A stretch of DNA of 64,000 bases. It comes from Palsa-744 sp036498265 (GTDB taxonomy: Bacteria > Actinomycetota > Thermoleophilia > Solirubrobacterales > Solirubrobacteraceae). Below, in pieces: positions 24,298-33,011 of the stretch. The notes below the pieces were generated by a model. It saw nothing but the letters and a program-made list of their open reading frames with translations. It was not told the origin of the DNA and made no database searches. The translations under genes and the position numbers were made by a program. The stretch lies in NCBI GenBank assembly GCA_036498265.1, contig DASYFT010000028.1, positions 44,405 through 108,404 on the forward strand. Direction: 5' to 3'. Position 1 is the stretch's first letter. Each line of letters begins with the position of its first letter.

Positions 24298-27018
24298 ATG
24301 ACTTCGGATGAGATACGTGAGCGCTACCTGAGCTTCTTCGAGGAGCGCGGCCACCGCCGCATCCCCTCGGCGTCGCTCGTCCCCTCCGCGCATGATCCGT
24401 CTGCGCTGTTGACCGTCGCCGGGATGCACCCGTTGAAGCCGTACTTCCTCGGTCAGGAGGCGTCGCCCGCTCCGCGGCTCACCAGCTGCCAGAAGGTCTT
24501 TCGCACGGTCGACATAGACAACGTCGGCAACACGACGCGGCACCTCACCTTCTTCGAGATGCTCGGCAACTTCTCGTTCGGCGACTACTTCAAGCGCGAG
24601 GCCATCGAATACGCCTGGGACCTCTCGCGCGAGGTGTTCGGTCTGCCGGAGGACAGGATCTGGGTGACGGTCTTCGCCGGTGACGAGGAGCTCGGGCTGG
24701 GACCCGACCAGGAGGCGATCGACCACTGGCTGGCAGTGGGCGTGCCCAGAGAGCGGATCGTCGAATGCCCGCGATCGGAGAACTTCTGGCAGGCGGGCCC
24801 GACCGGCCCGTGCGGCCCGTCCTCCGAGCTCTACCTCGACCGCGGCCTCGAGCTCGGCAGCGAGCAGGACCTGCCGGGCGGCGACAACGAGCGCTTCCTC
24901 GAGTACTGGAACCTCGTCTTCATGCAGTTCGACCAGCGGGCCGATCCCCAGGGAAGCGGCACGGTGCTCGAGTCGCTGCCGGCCAACAACATCGACACGG
25001 GTCTCGGCCTCAACCGGATGGCCGCGATCCTCCAGGACAAGCAGTCGGTGTTCGAGACGGATCAGTTCCTTCCACTGATCCAACTCGGCGAGGAGCTGTC
25101 CGGCAGGCGCTACGGCGAGGACTTCGCCACCGACCGCCCTCTGCGGATCCTGGCCGACCACTCCCGGGCGATGACGTTCCTCCTCGCCGACGGCGTCGTC
25201 CCGTCCAATGAGGATCGCGGCTACGTGCTGCGCCGCGTCATGCGACGGGCGATCCAGCAGGGTCGCGCGCTGGAGCTCGAGCCCGGGTTCCTGACGCGCT
25301 ACTCCGAGCGCGTGCGCGAGGTCATGGGCGCCGCCTATCCAGAGCTCGACCAGCATGCCGAGGCGATCGAGATGTGGCTGTCGGCCGAGGAGGAGGCGTT
25401 CGGCCGCACGCTCGCGCAGGGCATGGAGCTGCTCGAGGCCGACATCGAACGCGCGCGCGAGGCGGGACGCGACTCGGTGCCTGCCGAGCAGGTGTTCCGG
25501 CTCCACGACACCTACGGGTTCCCGTATGAGATGACCAGCGAGCTGCTCGGCGAGCAGGGCCTGTCGATCGCCGGCGACTTCGACCGCCTGATGGAGGAGC
25601 AGCGCGCCCGGGGACGCGCGGGAGCCCGTGCCGGCGCGGGCGCCGACGCAGCTTCCCTGCGCGACGCGGCCAGCGCGCTGGTTGCCGGCACGGGCTCGCC
25701 GACCCGCTTCACGGGCTATGAGACCGAGCGGCAGCAGACGACAGTCGGAGCGCTCCAGAGCGTCGTTGCCAACGGGTCGGGGGGGCGCTCGCAGAGCGGG
25801 GGAGGGGATGGGTCGCCGGGCTCGCGCTACCTCGTCAAGCTGGCAGAGTCGCCGTTCTACGCCGCCGGCGGCGGCCAGGTCGGCGACATCGGCACGATCG
25901 AATGCGAGGACGGTGACTGCCGCGCCCGTGTGGAGGATGTGTTCCGGCTCGGCGACGACCAGGCTCTTGCGGTGGTCGTCGAGGAGGGCACGCTCCACGC
26001 CGGCGAGCCCGTCGTCGCGCGCGTGGACCACATCGCCCGGCACGCCACCGAAGCAAATCACACCGCCACCCACCTGCTGCAGGCGGCGCTCCGCGAGCGC
26101 ATCGGCGCCCACGTCCGCCAGGCCGGCTCCTACGTCGGGCCGGACAAGCTGCGCTTCGATTTCAGCCATGGCCAGGGCCTGAGCGCCGAGGAGCTGCGCG
26201 ACGTCGAGGACCGCGTCAACGAGTGGATCGCGCGCAACGATCCGGTGCGCCCGATCACCACCACGCTCGAAGAGGCCAAGCGCCTCGGCGCGATGGCGCT
26301 CTTCGGGGAGAAGTACGGCGACGTCGTGCGGATGGTCGAGATCGGCGAGGGTGAGTACTCGCGCGAGCTCTGCGGCGGCACCCATGTGCGCTCGACTGCC
26401 GAGATCGGGGCCTTTCACATCCTCAGCGAGACATCGAGCGCAGCCAACGTCAGGCGAATCGAGGCGCTCACGGGACCGGCCGCCGTCGAGCTCCTGCGCG
26501 AGCGCGACAGGCAGGTCGGCGAGATCGCCGCGATGCTGCGCACGCGACCCGACGACGCACCGGGCGCGGTCACGGCGCTCGTCCAGCAGCGCAGACGGCT
26601 GGAGAAGGAGCTCGACGAAGCCGGCACGCGGGGGGGCACCAGCGAGGTGGACGTCGAGGCGCTCGGTGTGCAGGCGGAGGACGTCGGCGGAGCGAGAGTG
26701 CTGGCCGCGGCGATCGACGTCGCGGACGCGAAGGCCCTGCTCGACGTGATGGATCGTGTCAAGGGCCGCCTCCAGGATGCCGCGATCCTGCTCGGCACCG
26801 CCGCCGACGGGAGGGTGCACCTGGTGGCGAGCGTGTCACCCTCGCTGGTGGAGCGCGGCGTGAAGGCAGGCCAGATCGTCAAGGCGGCGGCCGAGGTCGT
26901 CGGTGGCGGGGGAGGGGGCCGCGACACGATGGCCCAGGCGGGCGGACGGGACCCCTCGAAGCTGGCGGACGCCATCGATGCGGGCCGCAAGGCGATCGAG
27001 TCGGCTCTCGCCGGCTGA
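24298..27018 (+). CDS. alaS: Alanyl-tRNA synthetase
   Basis: A 906-residue class II synthetase that charges and edits tRNA-Ala. The N-terminal catalytic core starts with the usual EIRERYLSFFEERGHRRIPS and includes CQKVFRTVDIDNVGNTTRHL, FFEMLGNFSFGDYFK and GLGLNRMAAILQ. The editing domain has NHTATHLLQAALRE (HxxxH) and ELCGGTHVRSTAEIG. A low-complexity Gly/Ser insert (residues ~495-510) sits before the editing domain. The C-Ala domain ends with GGGGGGRDTMAQAGGRDP, typical of the family. First gene of the alaS-ruvX-mltG-aroE run, with an 8-bp gap to ruvX. Confidence 0.97.
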   Translation: MTSDEIRERYLSFFEERGHRRIPSASLVPSAHDPSALLTVAGMHPLKPYFLGQEASPAPRLTSCQKVFRTVDIDNVGNTTRHLTFFEMLGNFSFGDYFKREAIEYAWDLSREVFGLPEDRIWVTVFAGDEELGLGPDQEAIDHWLAVGVPRERIVECPRSENFWQAGPTGPCGPSSELYLDRGLELGSEQDLPGGDNERFLEYWNLVFMQFDQRADPQGSGTVLESLPANNIDTGLGLNRMAAILQDKQSVFETDQFLPLIQLGEELSGRRYGEDFATDRPLRILADHSRAMTFLLADGVVPSNEDRGYVLRRVMRRAIQQGRALELEPGFLTRYSERVREVMGAAYPELDQHAEAIEMWLSAEEEAFGRTLAQGMELLEADIERAREAGRDSVPAEQVFRLHDTYGFPYEMTSELLGEQGLSIAGDFDRLMEEQRARGRAGARAGAGADAASLRDAASALVAGTGSPTRFTGYETERQQTTVGALQSVVANGSGGRSQSGGGDGSPGSRYLVKLAESPFYAAGGGQVGDIGTIECEDGDCRARVEDVFRLGDDQALAVVVEEGTLHAGEPVVARVDHIARHATEANHTATHLLQAALRERIGAHVRQAGSYVGPDKLRFDFSHGQGLSAEELRDVEDRVNEWIARNDPVRPITTTLEEAKRLGAMALFGEKYGDVVRMVEIGEGEYSRELCGGTHVRSTAEIGAFHILSETSSAANVRRIEALTGPAAVELLRERDRQVGEIAAMLRTRPDDAPGAVTALVQQRRRLEKELDEAGTRGGTSEVDVEALGVQAEDVGGARVLAAAIDVADAKALLDVMDRVKGRLQDAAILLGTAADGRVHLVASVSPSLVERGVKAGQIVKAAAEVVGGGGGGRDTMAQAGGRDPSKLADAIDAGRKAIESALAG

Positions 27019-27025
27019 GCCGGCG

Positions 27026-27424
27026 ATGCGGGTGCTCGCGCTCGACTACGGGAGCGCTCGTTGCGGCTGCGCGATCAGCGATCCAACCGAGACCATCGTC
27101 ACTCCGATCGCCGCGGTGGCCAAGCCGGCCACCAGGCGTGGCCTCGCGACCCTGGAGCAGCTGATCCTCGAGCGTGAGGTCGAGCGGGTCGTGGTCGGCC
27201 TGCCGCTGTCGCTGCGCGGCACGGACACCGAGCAGACACGTGAGACGCGCGAGTTCGCAAGGCGACTCTCCGAGCGCCTCGGCGAGAAGGTCTCGGTCGA
27301 GCTCCACGACGAGCGCTTCACCACCCGGATGGCACACCGCATGGAGGGGCCGTTCACGGCCGGTGAGGACTCGCGGGCGGCCGCGCACCTCCTTGACAGC
27401 TGGCTCGCCGCGCGATCTCGTTAA
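27026..27424 (+). CDS. ruvX: RuvX/YqgF Holliday-junction resolvase-like, rRNA processing
   Basis: A 132-residue RNase H-like nuclease. YqgF processes the 5' end of pre-16S rRNA in E. coli and is also described as a Holliday-junction resolvase. The acidic active-site segments are visible: VLALDYGSARCGCAISDP at the start, VERVVVGLPLSLRGTDTEQT in the middle and LHDERFTTRMAH, with the final Asp in EDSRAAAHLLDSWLA. ATG at 27026 lies 8 bp after the alaS stop, and mltG follows after 10 bp, as in many actinobacteria. Confidence 0.95.
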   Translation: MRVLALDYGSARCGCAISDPTETIVTPIAAVAKPATRRGLATLEQLILEREVERVVVGLPLSLRGTDTEQTRETREFARRLSERLGEKVSVELHDERFTTRMAHRMEGPFTAGEDSRAAAHLLDSWLAARSR

Positions 27425-27434
27425 GGTCCTCTTC

Positions 27435-28964
27435 TTGTCCCGCGGCAACCGACCACGCCCGACAGGCGAACGCACCGCCGAGGAACGCCGTGAGGCTCGC
27501 GAAGAGCGCGAACGCCGGCGCGCCGAGCGCTCCCACGACGCGACCCTCAACGGTGTTGCCGAGCAGGCTTCCCCATTCGACGACCAGGGCCCCGCGTTCG
27601 ACCACCAGGGCTCCGCGTTCGACGACCAGGGCCCCGCGTTCGACGACCAGGGCCCCGCGTCCGGCGACCATGGGCCCGCGTTCGACGACGAGGGCGCTCG
27701 ATTGGCCGAAGACGACCCCACGTTCGCCGACCCGGATCCGGGCGCCCCAGCGCTCGACACTGAGGCGGGATACGACGCTCCCGATCCGGCGGATGAGACG
27801 GCCGGCTCTGCTGACGACAGCCACGACCTGGCAGCGCCCGCGGGCGATCTCACCTCCCAACCTCCGGCGCCCGCTGAGCCGGCACCCCCGCTGGCCGCAT
27901 CGCCCGTGCCTGGCGTGCCCGTTCAGCCCGCGCCTGCTGATCCGGCTCAGCCCGAGCCCGCTCCGGAGTTCGATGCCGGCGAGCCGTCCGGTCCCGCTGC
28001 GAGCTCGTCGCCACCGGTGGCCCCCGCAGCGGCGGCGCCTCCCCGAGCCGAACGCGGGGACGCACTGGCGCCTGCGCGCCGCGTCTCGCGCGGGCGTCGC
28101 TCGGCGCTCGCCCGGCTGCTGGCCATCGCCGCGCTCGCGGCCGTGGTCGCGGTCGTGGTGCTGCTCGTCCGCTCGCTGTCCGGGTCGGGGCACGCGAAGG
28201 TCGCGAGCACACCGGCGGCCGTGAGGGTGCTCATACCCGAGGGCAAGACGCGGGTCCAGATAGCCCAGATCGCGGCATCGGACGGTCTCAGCGGCAGCTA
28301 CCGCTCGGCGGCGAAACGGTCGGGGCTGCTGAACCCCGCGCACTACGGGGCCCCGCACACGACCCCGGACCTCGAAGGCTTTCTCTTTCCGGCCACGTAC
28401 GACATGACCCCGCGCGCCCCTGTGGCCCGGCTGGTCGACGAGCAGCTGGTGGCATTCAAGGAAAACTTCGGACCCCAAGAGATCAAACGCGCTCGAGCCC
28501 TGCACGTGACGCCCTACCAGCTGCTGATCATCGCCTCGATGATCGAGCGCGAGGCGGAGGTGCCAGGCGACCGGCCGAAGATCGCCGCCGTCATCTACAA
28601 CCGCCTGCACCGCGGGATGCCGCTTGGAATCGACGCCACGATCTACTACGCCGTCGAGCAGCAGACGGGCATCGCCACCTACACCCGTGAACTGACCGAA
28701 GCGCAGTTGCACATGAGCTCGCCGTACAACACACGCAACCGTCCCGGCCTTCCGCCGACGCCGATCTCGAACCCGGGGATCGCCTCGATCCAGGCGGCGG
28801 CCAACCCCGCGCACGCCTCCTACCTCTACTACGTCGCCGCCCCGGACGGCTGCGGCGAGCACGTCTTCTCGACCAGCCTCGCTGCCTTCGAAGCGAACGC
28901 CGCCGCATACCAGGCCGCGCTGAAAGCGAACGGCGGGCGGCTGCCGGCCTGCAAGAAGAAGTGA
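27435..28964 (+). CDS. mltG: Endolytic transglycosylase MltG with long acidic N-terminus
   Basis: A 509-residue protein. MltG cuts nascent glycan strands at the membrane. The N-terminal ~215 residues are cytoplasmic and disordered: a charged EERREAREERERRRAE helix, six 7-residue repeats of FDDQGPA type, then Pro/Ala-rich sequence. One transmembrane helix follows (LLAIAALAAVVAVVVLLV, ~residues 228-246), then the YceG domain with LEGFLFPATYDM, the catalytic Glu in IIASMIEREAEVPGDRPKIA and AVIYNRLHRGMPLGIDATIY. TTG start at 27435 follows a TAAGG ribosome site. The YceG domain is normal; the N-terminus is unusually long. Confidence 0.93.
   Translation: MSRGNRPRPTGERTAEERREAREERERRRAERSHDATLNGVAEQASPFDDQGPAFDHQGSAFDDQGPAFDDQGPASGDHGPAFDDEGARLAEDDPTFADPDPGAPALDTEAGYDAPDPADETAGSADDSHDLAAPAGDLTSQPPAPAEPAPPLAASPVPGVPVQPAPADPAQPEPAPEFDAGEPSGPAASSSPPVAPAAAAPPRAERGDALAPARRVSRGRRSALARLLAIAALAAVVAVVVLLVRSLSGSGHAKVASTPAAVRVLIPEGKTRVQIAQIAASDGLSGSYRSAAKRSGLLNPAHYGAPHTTPDLEGFLFPATYDMTPRAPVARLVDEQLVAFKENFGPQEIKRARALHVTPYQLLIIASMIEREAEVPGDRPKIAAVIYNRLHRGMPLGIDATIYYAVEQQTGIATYTRELTEAQLHMSSPYNTRNRPGLPPTPISNPGIASIQAAANPAHASYLYYVAAPDGCGEHVFSTSLAAFEANAAAYQAALKANGGRLPACKKK
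27576..27701 (+). repeat. Six tandem 21-bp repeats inside mltG
   Basis: Six in-frame 21-bp units encode FDDQGPA, FDHQGSA, FDDQGPA, FDDQGPA, SGDHGPA and FDDEGAR. Units 1, 3 and 4 are identical or nearly so at the DNA level, which marks them as recent and possibly variable in copy number. Confidence 0.9.
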
Positions 28965-29779
28965 TGCCGCGGCTGGGCGTGCTGGGCTGGCCGGTAGCCC
29001 ACAGCCGCTCGCCTGCCATCCACAACGCCGCCCTGGCGTCGCTCGGGATGGACGGCTGGCGCTACCAGCGGCTGCCCGTCCCACCGACCCTGTTCGCCGA
29101 GACCACTCGCTCGCTGGGCGCCTCTGGGTTCGTGGGAGCGAACGTCACGATCCCGCACAAGCGCGCGGCACTGGAGCTGGCGGAGCAGGTCAGCGACACC
29201 GCGAGGGCGATAGGGGCTGCCAACACCCTCGAGTTCGGAGATGACGGCACGATCGCGGCGGAGAACACGGACGGACCCGGGCTGATCGACGCTCTCGGAA
29301 GCGGCCCGCGGGGGGCCCGCGCCCTGGTACTCGGAGCCGGGGGGAGCGCACGCGCGGCGGTGTGGGCACTCCAACAAGCCGGCGCATCCGAGATAGCCGT
29401 ATGGAACCGCACTGCTGAGCGCGCGAGGAGGCTCGCCAGCGAGCTCGGAGTGCGTGCCGCGGCCGCCCCGGAGGGCGCCGATCTACTGGTGAACTGCACC
29501 TCGGTCGGCCTAGAACGGTCGGCCACTGATGATGAGGCACTCAACCAACTGGGCCTGACGTTCGATCAGGTCGGTGAGTACTCCTATGTCGTCGACTTGG
29601 TCTATCGGTCCGGATCCACGCCGCTGCTCGCTGCTGCCACGGCGCACGGCTCGCGCACCCTCGACGGCCTGGCCGTCCTCGTCGCGCAGGGCGCGCTCAG
29701 CTTCGAGCTGTGGACCGGCAGGCAGGCGCCCGTCGCGGTCATGCGCAGCGCGGCACTCGCCGGCGAGCCTCGGCGCTGA
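28964..29779 (+). CDS. aroE: Shikimate dehydrogenase
   Basis: A 271-residue NADPH-dependent enzyme that reduces 3-dehydroshikimate to shikimate. The substrate site is LGWPVAHSRSPAIHNAAL; the catalytic Lys and Asp are in NVTIPHKRAAL and AENTDGPGLIDAL. The Rossmann part has VLGAGGSARAAVWALQQ and NRTAERARRLASELG, and the C-terminus LAVLVAQGALSFELWTG is normal. The ATG overlaps the mltG stop (TGATG); GTG 28961 is an alternative. The other shikimate genes in this window lie 15 kb downstream, beyond the pilus cluster. Confidence 0.95.
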   Translation: MPRLGVLGWPVAHSRSPAIHNAALASLGMDGWRYQRLPVPPTLFAETTRSLGASGFVGANVTIPHKRAALELAEQVSDTARAIGAANTLEFGDDGTIAAENTDGPGLIDALGSGPRGARALVLGAGGSARAAVWALQQAGASEIAVWNRTAERARRLASELGVRAAAAPEGADLLVNCTSVGLERSATDDEALNQLGLTFDQVGEYSYVVDLVYRSGSTPLLAAATAHGSRTLDGLAVLVAQGALSFELWTGRQAPVAVMRSAALAGEPRR

Positions 29780-29803
29780 CGTCCGCGAGGGGGCGTGCGC
29801 GGC

Positions 29804-31813
29804 ATGAGCGGCGACGCCTCGCAAGCAGGGCCCGACCTGCACGTGATCTTCGGGATCGACGGCGAGCCGGCAGCCGGCCCCGAACCCGTGATCTCGGTGG
29901 AGCGGCGCGAGCAGGGCGGCGAGGATGAAGGGCTCGACGGCGGCGCCGGGACGGGAGGGCCCCAGGTAGAGGTCGAGCTGTCCGAGCCGGCCGCGGACCT
30001 CGACGGCACCGACGAGGTGCACACCGTCGACCTGGACCAGGCGCTCGACCCCGCGGCTATCGAGCCGGTGGCATCCGCGGGCGCGGCCGCCGAGCCGGGC
30101 GAGATGACCGGTATCACGCGACCCGCTCGCCGTGGCTCCTCGCCGAGGTTCCTCACCGACGTGATCGTCGACATGGGCCTGGCCTCACGGGGCCAGGTCG
30201 ACGACGCGCTCGAGACCTCGCGGCTGTCCGGCACGACGCCCGAGCGCGTGCTGCTCGAGCACGGCGCGGTCACGCACGACGGTCTCGCCCGTGCACTCGC
30301 CGAGCGCTACGGGCTCGACCACCTCGACCTGGGGATCTTCTCGGTGGACATGTCCGCCGCCAACCTCGTGACGACCGCGATCGCCAAGCGCTACCAGGCG
30401 GTACCGGTGGCCTTCGCGGACAAGCGCACGCTGCTCGTCGCGATGGCGGACCCGTCCAACGTCCTGGCCGTCGACGACATCGCGATCATGACCGGATACG
30501 AGATCAGGGTCGCGGTCGCCCCGCCGGACGACATCGCCGCGCTCGTCTCCAGGCTTGACCGGCTCGAAGACGCCGTCGGCGACACCGTCCTGAATGCCGA
30601 GGAGGCGGACGAGGAGGAAGGCGGCGAGGTAGTCGCGCTGCACGACACCTCCGAAGACGCGCCCGTGATCAAGTTGGTGAACCAGATCGTCGCCCAGGCG
30701 GTCGAGCGGGGAGCCTCCGATGTTCACCTCGCACCGGAGGGACGCGAGCTGCGGGTTCGCTTCCGCGTCGACGGCGTCCTCCAGGACATCACGACGGTGC
30801 CGCGCAAGCTCGCGGCGGGAGTGATCTCGAGGATCAAGATCATGGCCGAGCTCAACATCGCCGAGCGCAGGCTGCCGCAGGACGGGCGCGTGGGACTGGT
30901 CGTGGACGGCAGGCACGTCGACCTGCGCGTCGTGACGATGCCGAGCGTCCACGGCGAGGGTGCCGTGATGCGCGTTCTCGACAAGGCGTCGGTCGTCGTC
31001 GAGCTGGACAAACTCGGCATGGCCGACTCCGAGCGCGAGCGCTTCGAAGCCGCGTGCCGAGAGACCCATGGGGCGGTGCTCGTCACTGGCCCCACCGGGT
31101 CCGGAAAGTCGACGACCCTCTACGCCGCGCTTCAGCTGCTGAACACGCCCGAGAAGAACATCATCACCGTCGAGGACCCCGTCGAGTACGAAATGGCCGG
31201 CCTCACCCAGGTGCAGGTCGCCGCCAAGGTCGGGCTCACGTTCGCGGCCGGCCTCCGAGCGATGGTCCGGGCCGACCCGGACGTGATCATGGTCGGAGAG
31301 ATCCGCGACCGGGAGACCGCGCAGATCGCCGTCGAGTCGGCTCTCACCGGGCACCTCGTGCTCTCCACGCTCCACACCAACGATGCGCCGTCGGCGATCA
31401 CCCGTCTGATCGAGATGGGTGTGGAGCCGTTCCTGGTCGCCTCCTCGCTGGAGTGCGTCGTGGCCCAGCGGCTCGCACGGATGCTCTGCCCCAGCTGCAA
31501 GCGGCGGGCGATCATCCCCGCCAAGGTGCTCTCCGAAAGCGGCTACAAGGCGCGCGTCGACCTCGAGGCCTACGAGCCGGCCGGCTGCCGGCGCTGTGGG
31601 GGCAGCGGCTACCGCGGTCGCGTCGGCCTCTACGAGGTGATGAACATCACGCCGGAGATCCAGTCCATGGCGCTCGAGCGTCGTCCGGCCGAGGAGATCC
31701 GCGAACTCGCCGTCGAGCAGGGCATGCGGCGCCTGCGCGACGACGGGCTCGAGAAGGTGAGACAGGGGCGCACGTCGATCGCAGAGATCGCCCGGGTGAT
31801 CGGCAGCAACTGA
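29804..31813 (+). CDS. pilB: Type IV pilus extension ATPase PilB
   Basis: About 669 residues. The first ~105 are acidic and unstructured (extra compared with typical PilB). Then come an MshEN/T2SSE N-domain (RFLTDVIVDMGLASRGQVDD, VLLEHGAVTHDGLARALAER), the ATPase with Walker A GPTGSGKSTTLYAAL (~residue 429), Asp box and Walker B DPDVIMVGEIRDRETAQIA, and the His box STLHTNDAPSAI. A tetra-Cys zinc site (CPSC ... CRRCGGSGYRGRVGLYEV) distinguishes PilB from PilT. It powers pilin polymerisation at the inner face of the membrane. ATG at 29804 has GAGGGGG at the right distance; GTG 29795 is an alternative. Confidence 0.96.
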   Translation: MSGDASQAGPDLHVIFGIDGEPAAGPEPVISVERREQGGEDEGLDGGAGTGGPQVEVELSEPAADLDGTDEVHTVDLDQALDPAAIEPVASAGAAAEPGEMTGITRPARRGSSPRFLTDVIVDMGLASRGQVDDALETSRLSGTTPERVLLEHGAVTHDGLARALAERYGLDHLDLGIFSVDMSAANLVTTAIAKRYQAVPVAFADKRTLLVAMADPSNVLAVDDIAIMTGYEIRVAVAPPDDIAALVSRLDRLEDAVGDTVLNAEEADEEEGGEVVALHDTSEDAPVIKLVNQIVAQAVERGASDVHLAPEGRELRVRFRVDGVLQDITTVPRKLAAGVISRIKIMAELNIAERRLPQDGRVGLVVDGRHVDLRVVTMPSVHGEGAVMRVLDKASVVVELDKLGMADSERERFEAACRETHGAVLVTGPTGSGKSTTLYAALQLLNTPEKNIITVEDPVEYEMAGLTQVQVAAKVGLTFAAGLRAMVRADPDVIMVGEIRDRETAQIAVESALTGHLVLSTLHTNDAPSAITRLIEMGVEPFLVASSLECVVAQRLARMLCPSCKRRAIIPAKVLSESGYKARVDLEAYEPAGCRRCGGSGYRGRVGLYEVMNITPEIQSMALERRPAEEIRELAVEQGMRRLRDDGLEKVRQGRTSIAEIARVIGSN

Positions 31814-31918
31814 CGCAAACGGCAATCGTGCCTGCAGCGGCGCCCGGACGGTCGAACCTTCGTCCACTGGTGCCTGCGCGATGCGAGCAGGGCCTCCCAG
31901 CAGGCCGATGCGCCGCCC

Positions 31919-33001
31919 ATGGACATCGATTTCGCAGATCTGCTCATGGAGGTCGTGCACCGCCGCGCATCGGACCTCCACCTGACCGCCGGCGCCCATC
32001 CCAGCGTCCGCGTGCGCGGCCGGCTGTCGCCGCTCGAGGAATACCCGGCTCTGTCGGACAGCGATACGCGGGAGATCATCTACTCGATCCTCACCGGCGA
32101 CCAGCGCCAGCGACTCGAGACGAACTGGCAGCTCGACTTCGCCTACTCCATTCCCGGGCATGCCCGCTTCCGTGTCAACGCCTATTACCAGCGTGGCGCG
32201 ATCGGGGCGGCCTTCCGACTGATCCCGTTCGGGCTCACCACGATCGACGAGCTGGGGCTGCCCGCCACCGTGCACGACTTCACGCGCAGGCCGCGCGGCT
32301 TCGTCCTCGTCACCGGCCCGACCGGCTCGGGGAAGTCCACCTCGCTGGCGGCGATGATCGACGAGATCAACCGCACCCGCGAGGAGCACATCATGACGAT
32401 CGAGGACCCGATCGAGTTCCTGCACTCGCACAAGAAATGCATCGTCAACCAGCGCGAGCTCGGCTCGGACGCGCAGAGCTTCGCCGACGCGCTGAAGGCG
32501 GCCCTCCGCCAGGACCCTGACGTGATACTCGTCGGCGAGATGCGCGACCTCGAGACCATCTCGACCGCCCTGACGGCGGCGGAGACCGGCCACCTCGTGT
32601 TCGCCACTCTCCACACCCAGGACACCGCGCAGACGATCGACCGCATCATCGACGTGTTCCCCGCCCACCAGCAGGGGCAGGTCCGTGTCCAGCTCTCCGT
32701 CGCGCTGCAGGGGATCATGACCCAGCAGCTGCTGCCCAACAGCGACGGCTCAGGCCGCGTGGCGGCGTGCGAGGTCCTCGTGCCGAACCCGGCCATCCGC
32801 AACCTGATCCGCGAGGGCAAGACGCACCAGATCTACTCCGTGCTGCAGACCAGCTCGGCCGCGGGCATGCAGACGATGGACGCCTCGCTGGCGACGCTCG
32901 TGCGTCAGGGGAAGATCACCCAGAAGCTTGCCGAAGCGCGCTCGAGCACCCCCGAGGAGCTGCGGCGCCTGCTGGGAAGCGCGTCGCTGGCGGCCGCGTA
33001 G
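31919..33001 (+). CDS. pilT: Type IV pilus retraction ATPase PilT
   Basis: A 360-residue hexameric ATPase that depolymerises pili, so twitching or DNA uptake is possible. N-terminal FADLLMEVVHRRASDLHLTA is a PilT hallmark; Walker A is VTGPTGSGKSTSLAAMI (~residue 131), Walker B DPDVILVGEMRDLETISTAL, the His box FATLHTQDTAQTIDRIIDVF, and RVQLSVALQGIMTQQLLP precedes the conserved C-terminus (AEARSSTPEELRRLLG). No zinc site. The 105 bp before it hold no clear element. pilC follows after 10 bp. Confidence 0.97.
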   Translation: MDIDFADLLMEVVHRRASDLHLTAGAHPSVRVRGRLSPLEEYPALSDSDTREIIYSILTGDQRQRLETNWQLDFAYSIPGHARFRVNAYYQRGAIGAAFRLIPFGLTTIDELGLPATVHDFTRRPRGFVLVTGPTGSGKSTSLAAMIDEINRTREEHIMTIEDPIEFLHSHKKCIVNQRELGSDAQSFADALKAALRQDPDVILVGEMRDLETISTALTAAETGHLVFATLHTQDTAQTIDRIIDVFPAHQQGQVRVQLSVALQGIMTQQLLPNSDGSGRVAACEVLVPNPAIRNLIREGKTHQIYSVLQTSSAAGMQTMDASLATLVRQGKITQKLAEARSSTPEELRRLLGSASLAAA

Positions 33002-33011
33002 GCACTGGCCG

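Noticed and set aside
22744..26820. A 1358-codon open frame on the minus strand opposite mnmA and alaS
   Set aside because: It mirrors two certain genes, has Arg/His/Glu-rich non-globular composition, and arises from the GC-biased third positions of the plus strand.
30185..32668. An 827-codon minus-strand open frame opposite pilB and pilT
   Set aside because: Same antisense artefact of GC-rich coding DNA; no protein-like motifs.
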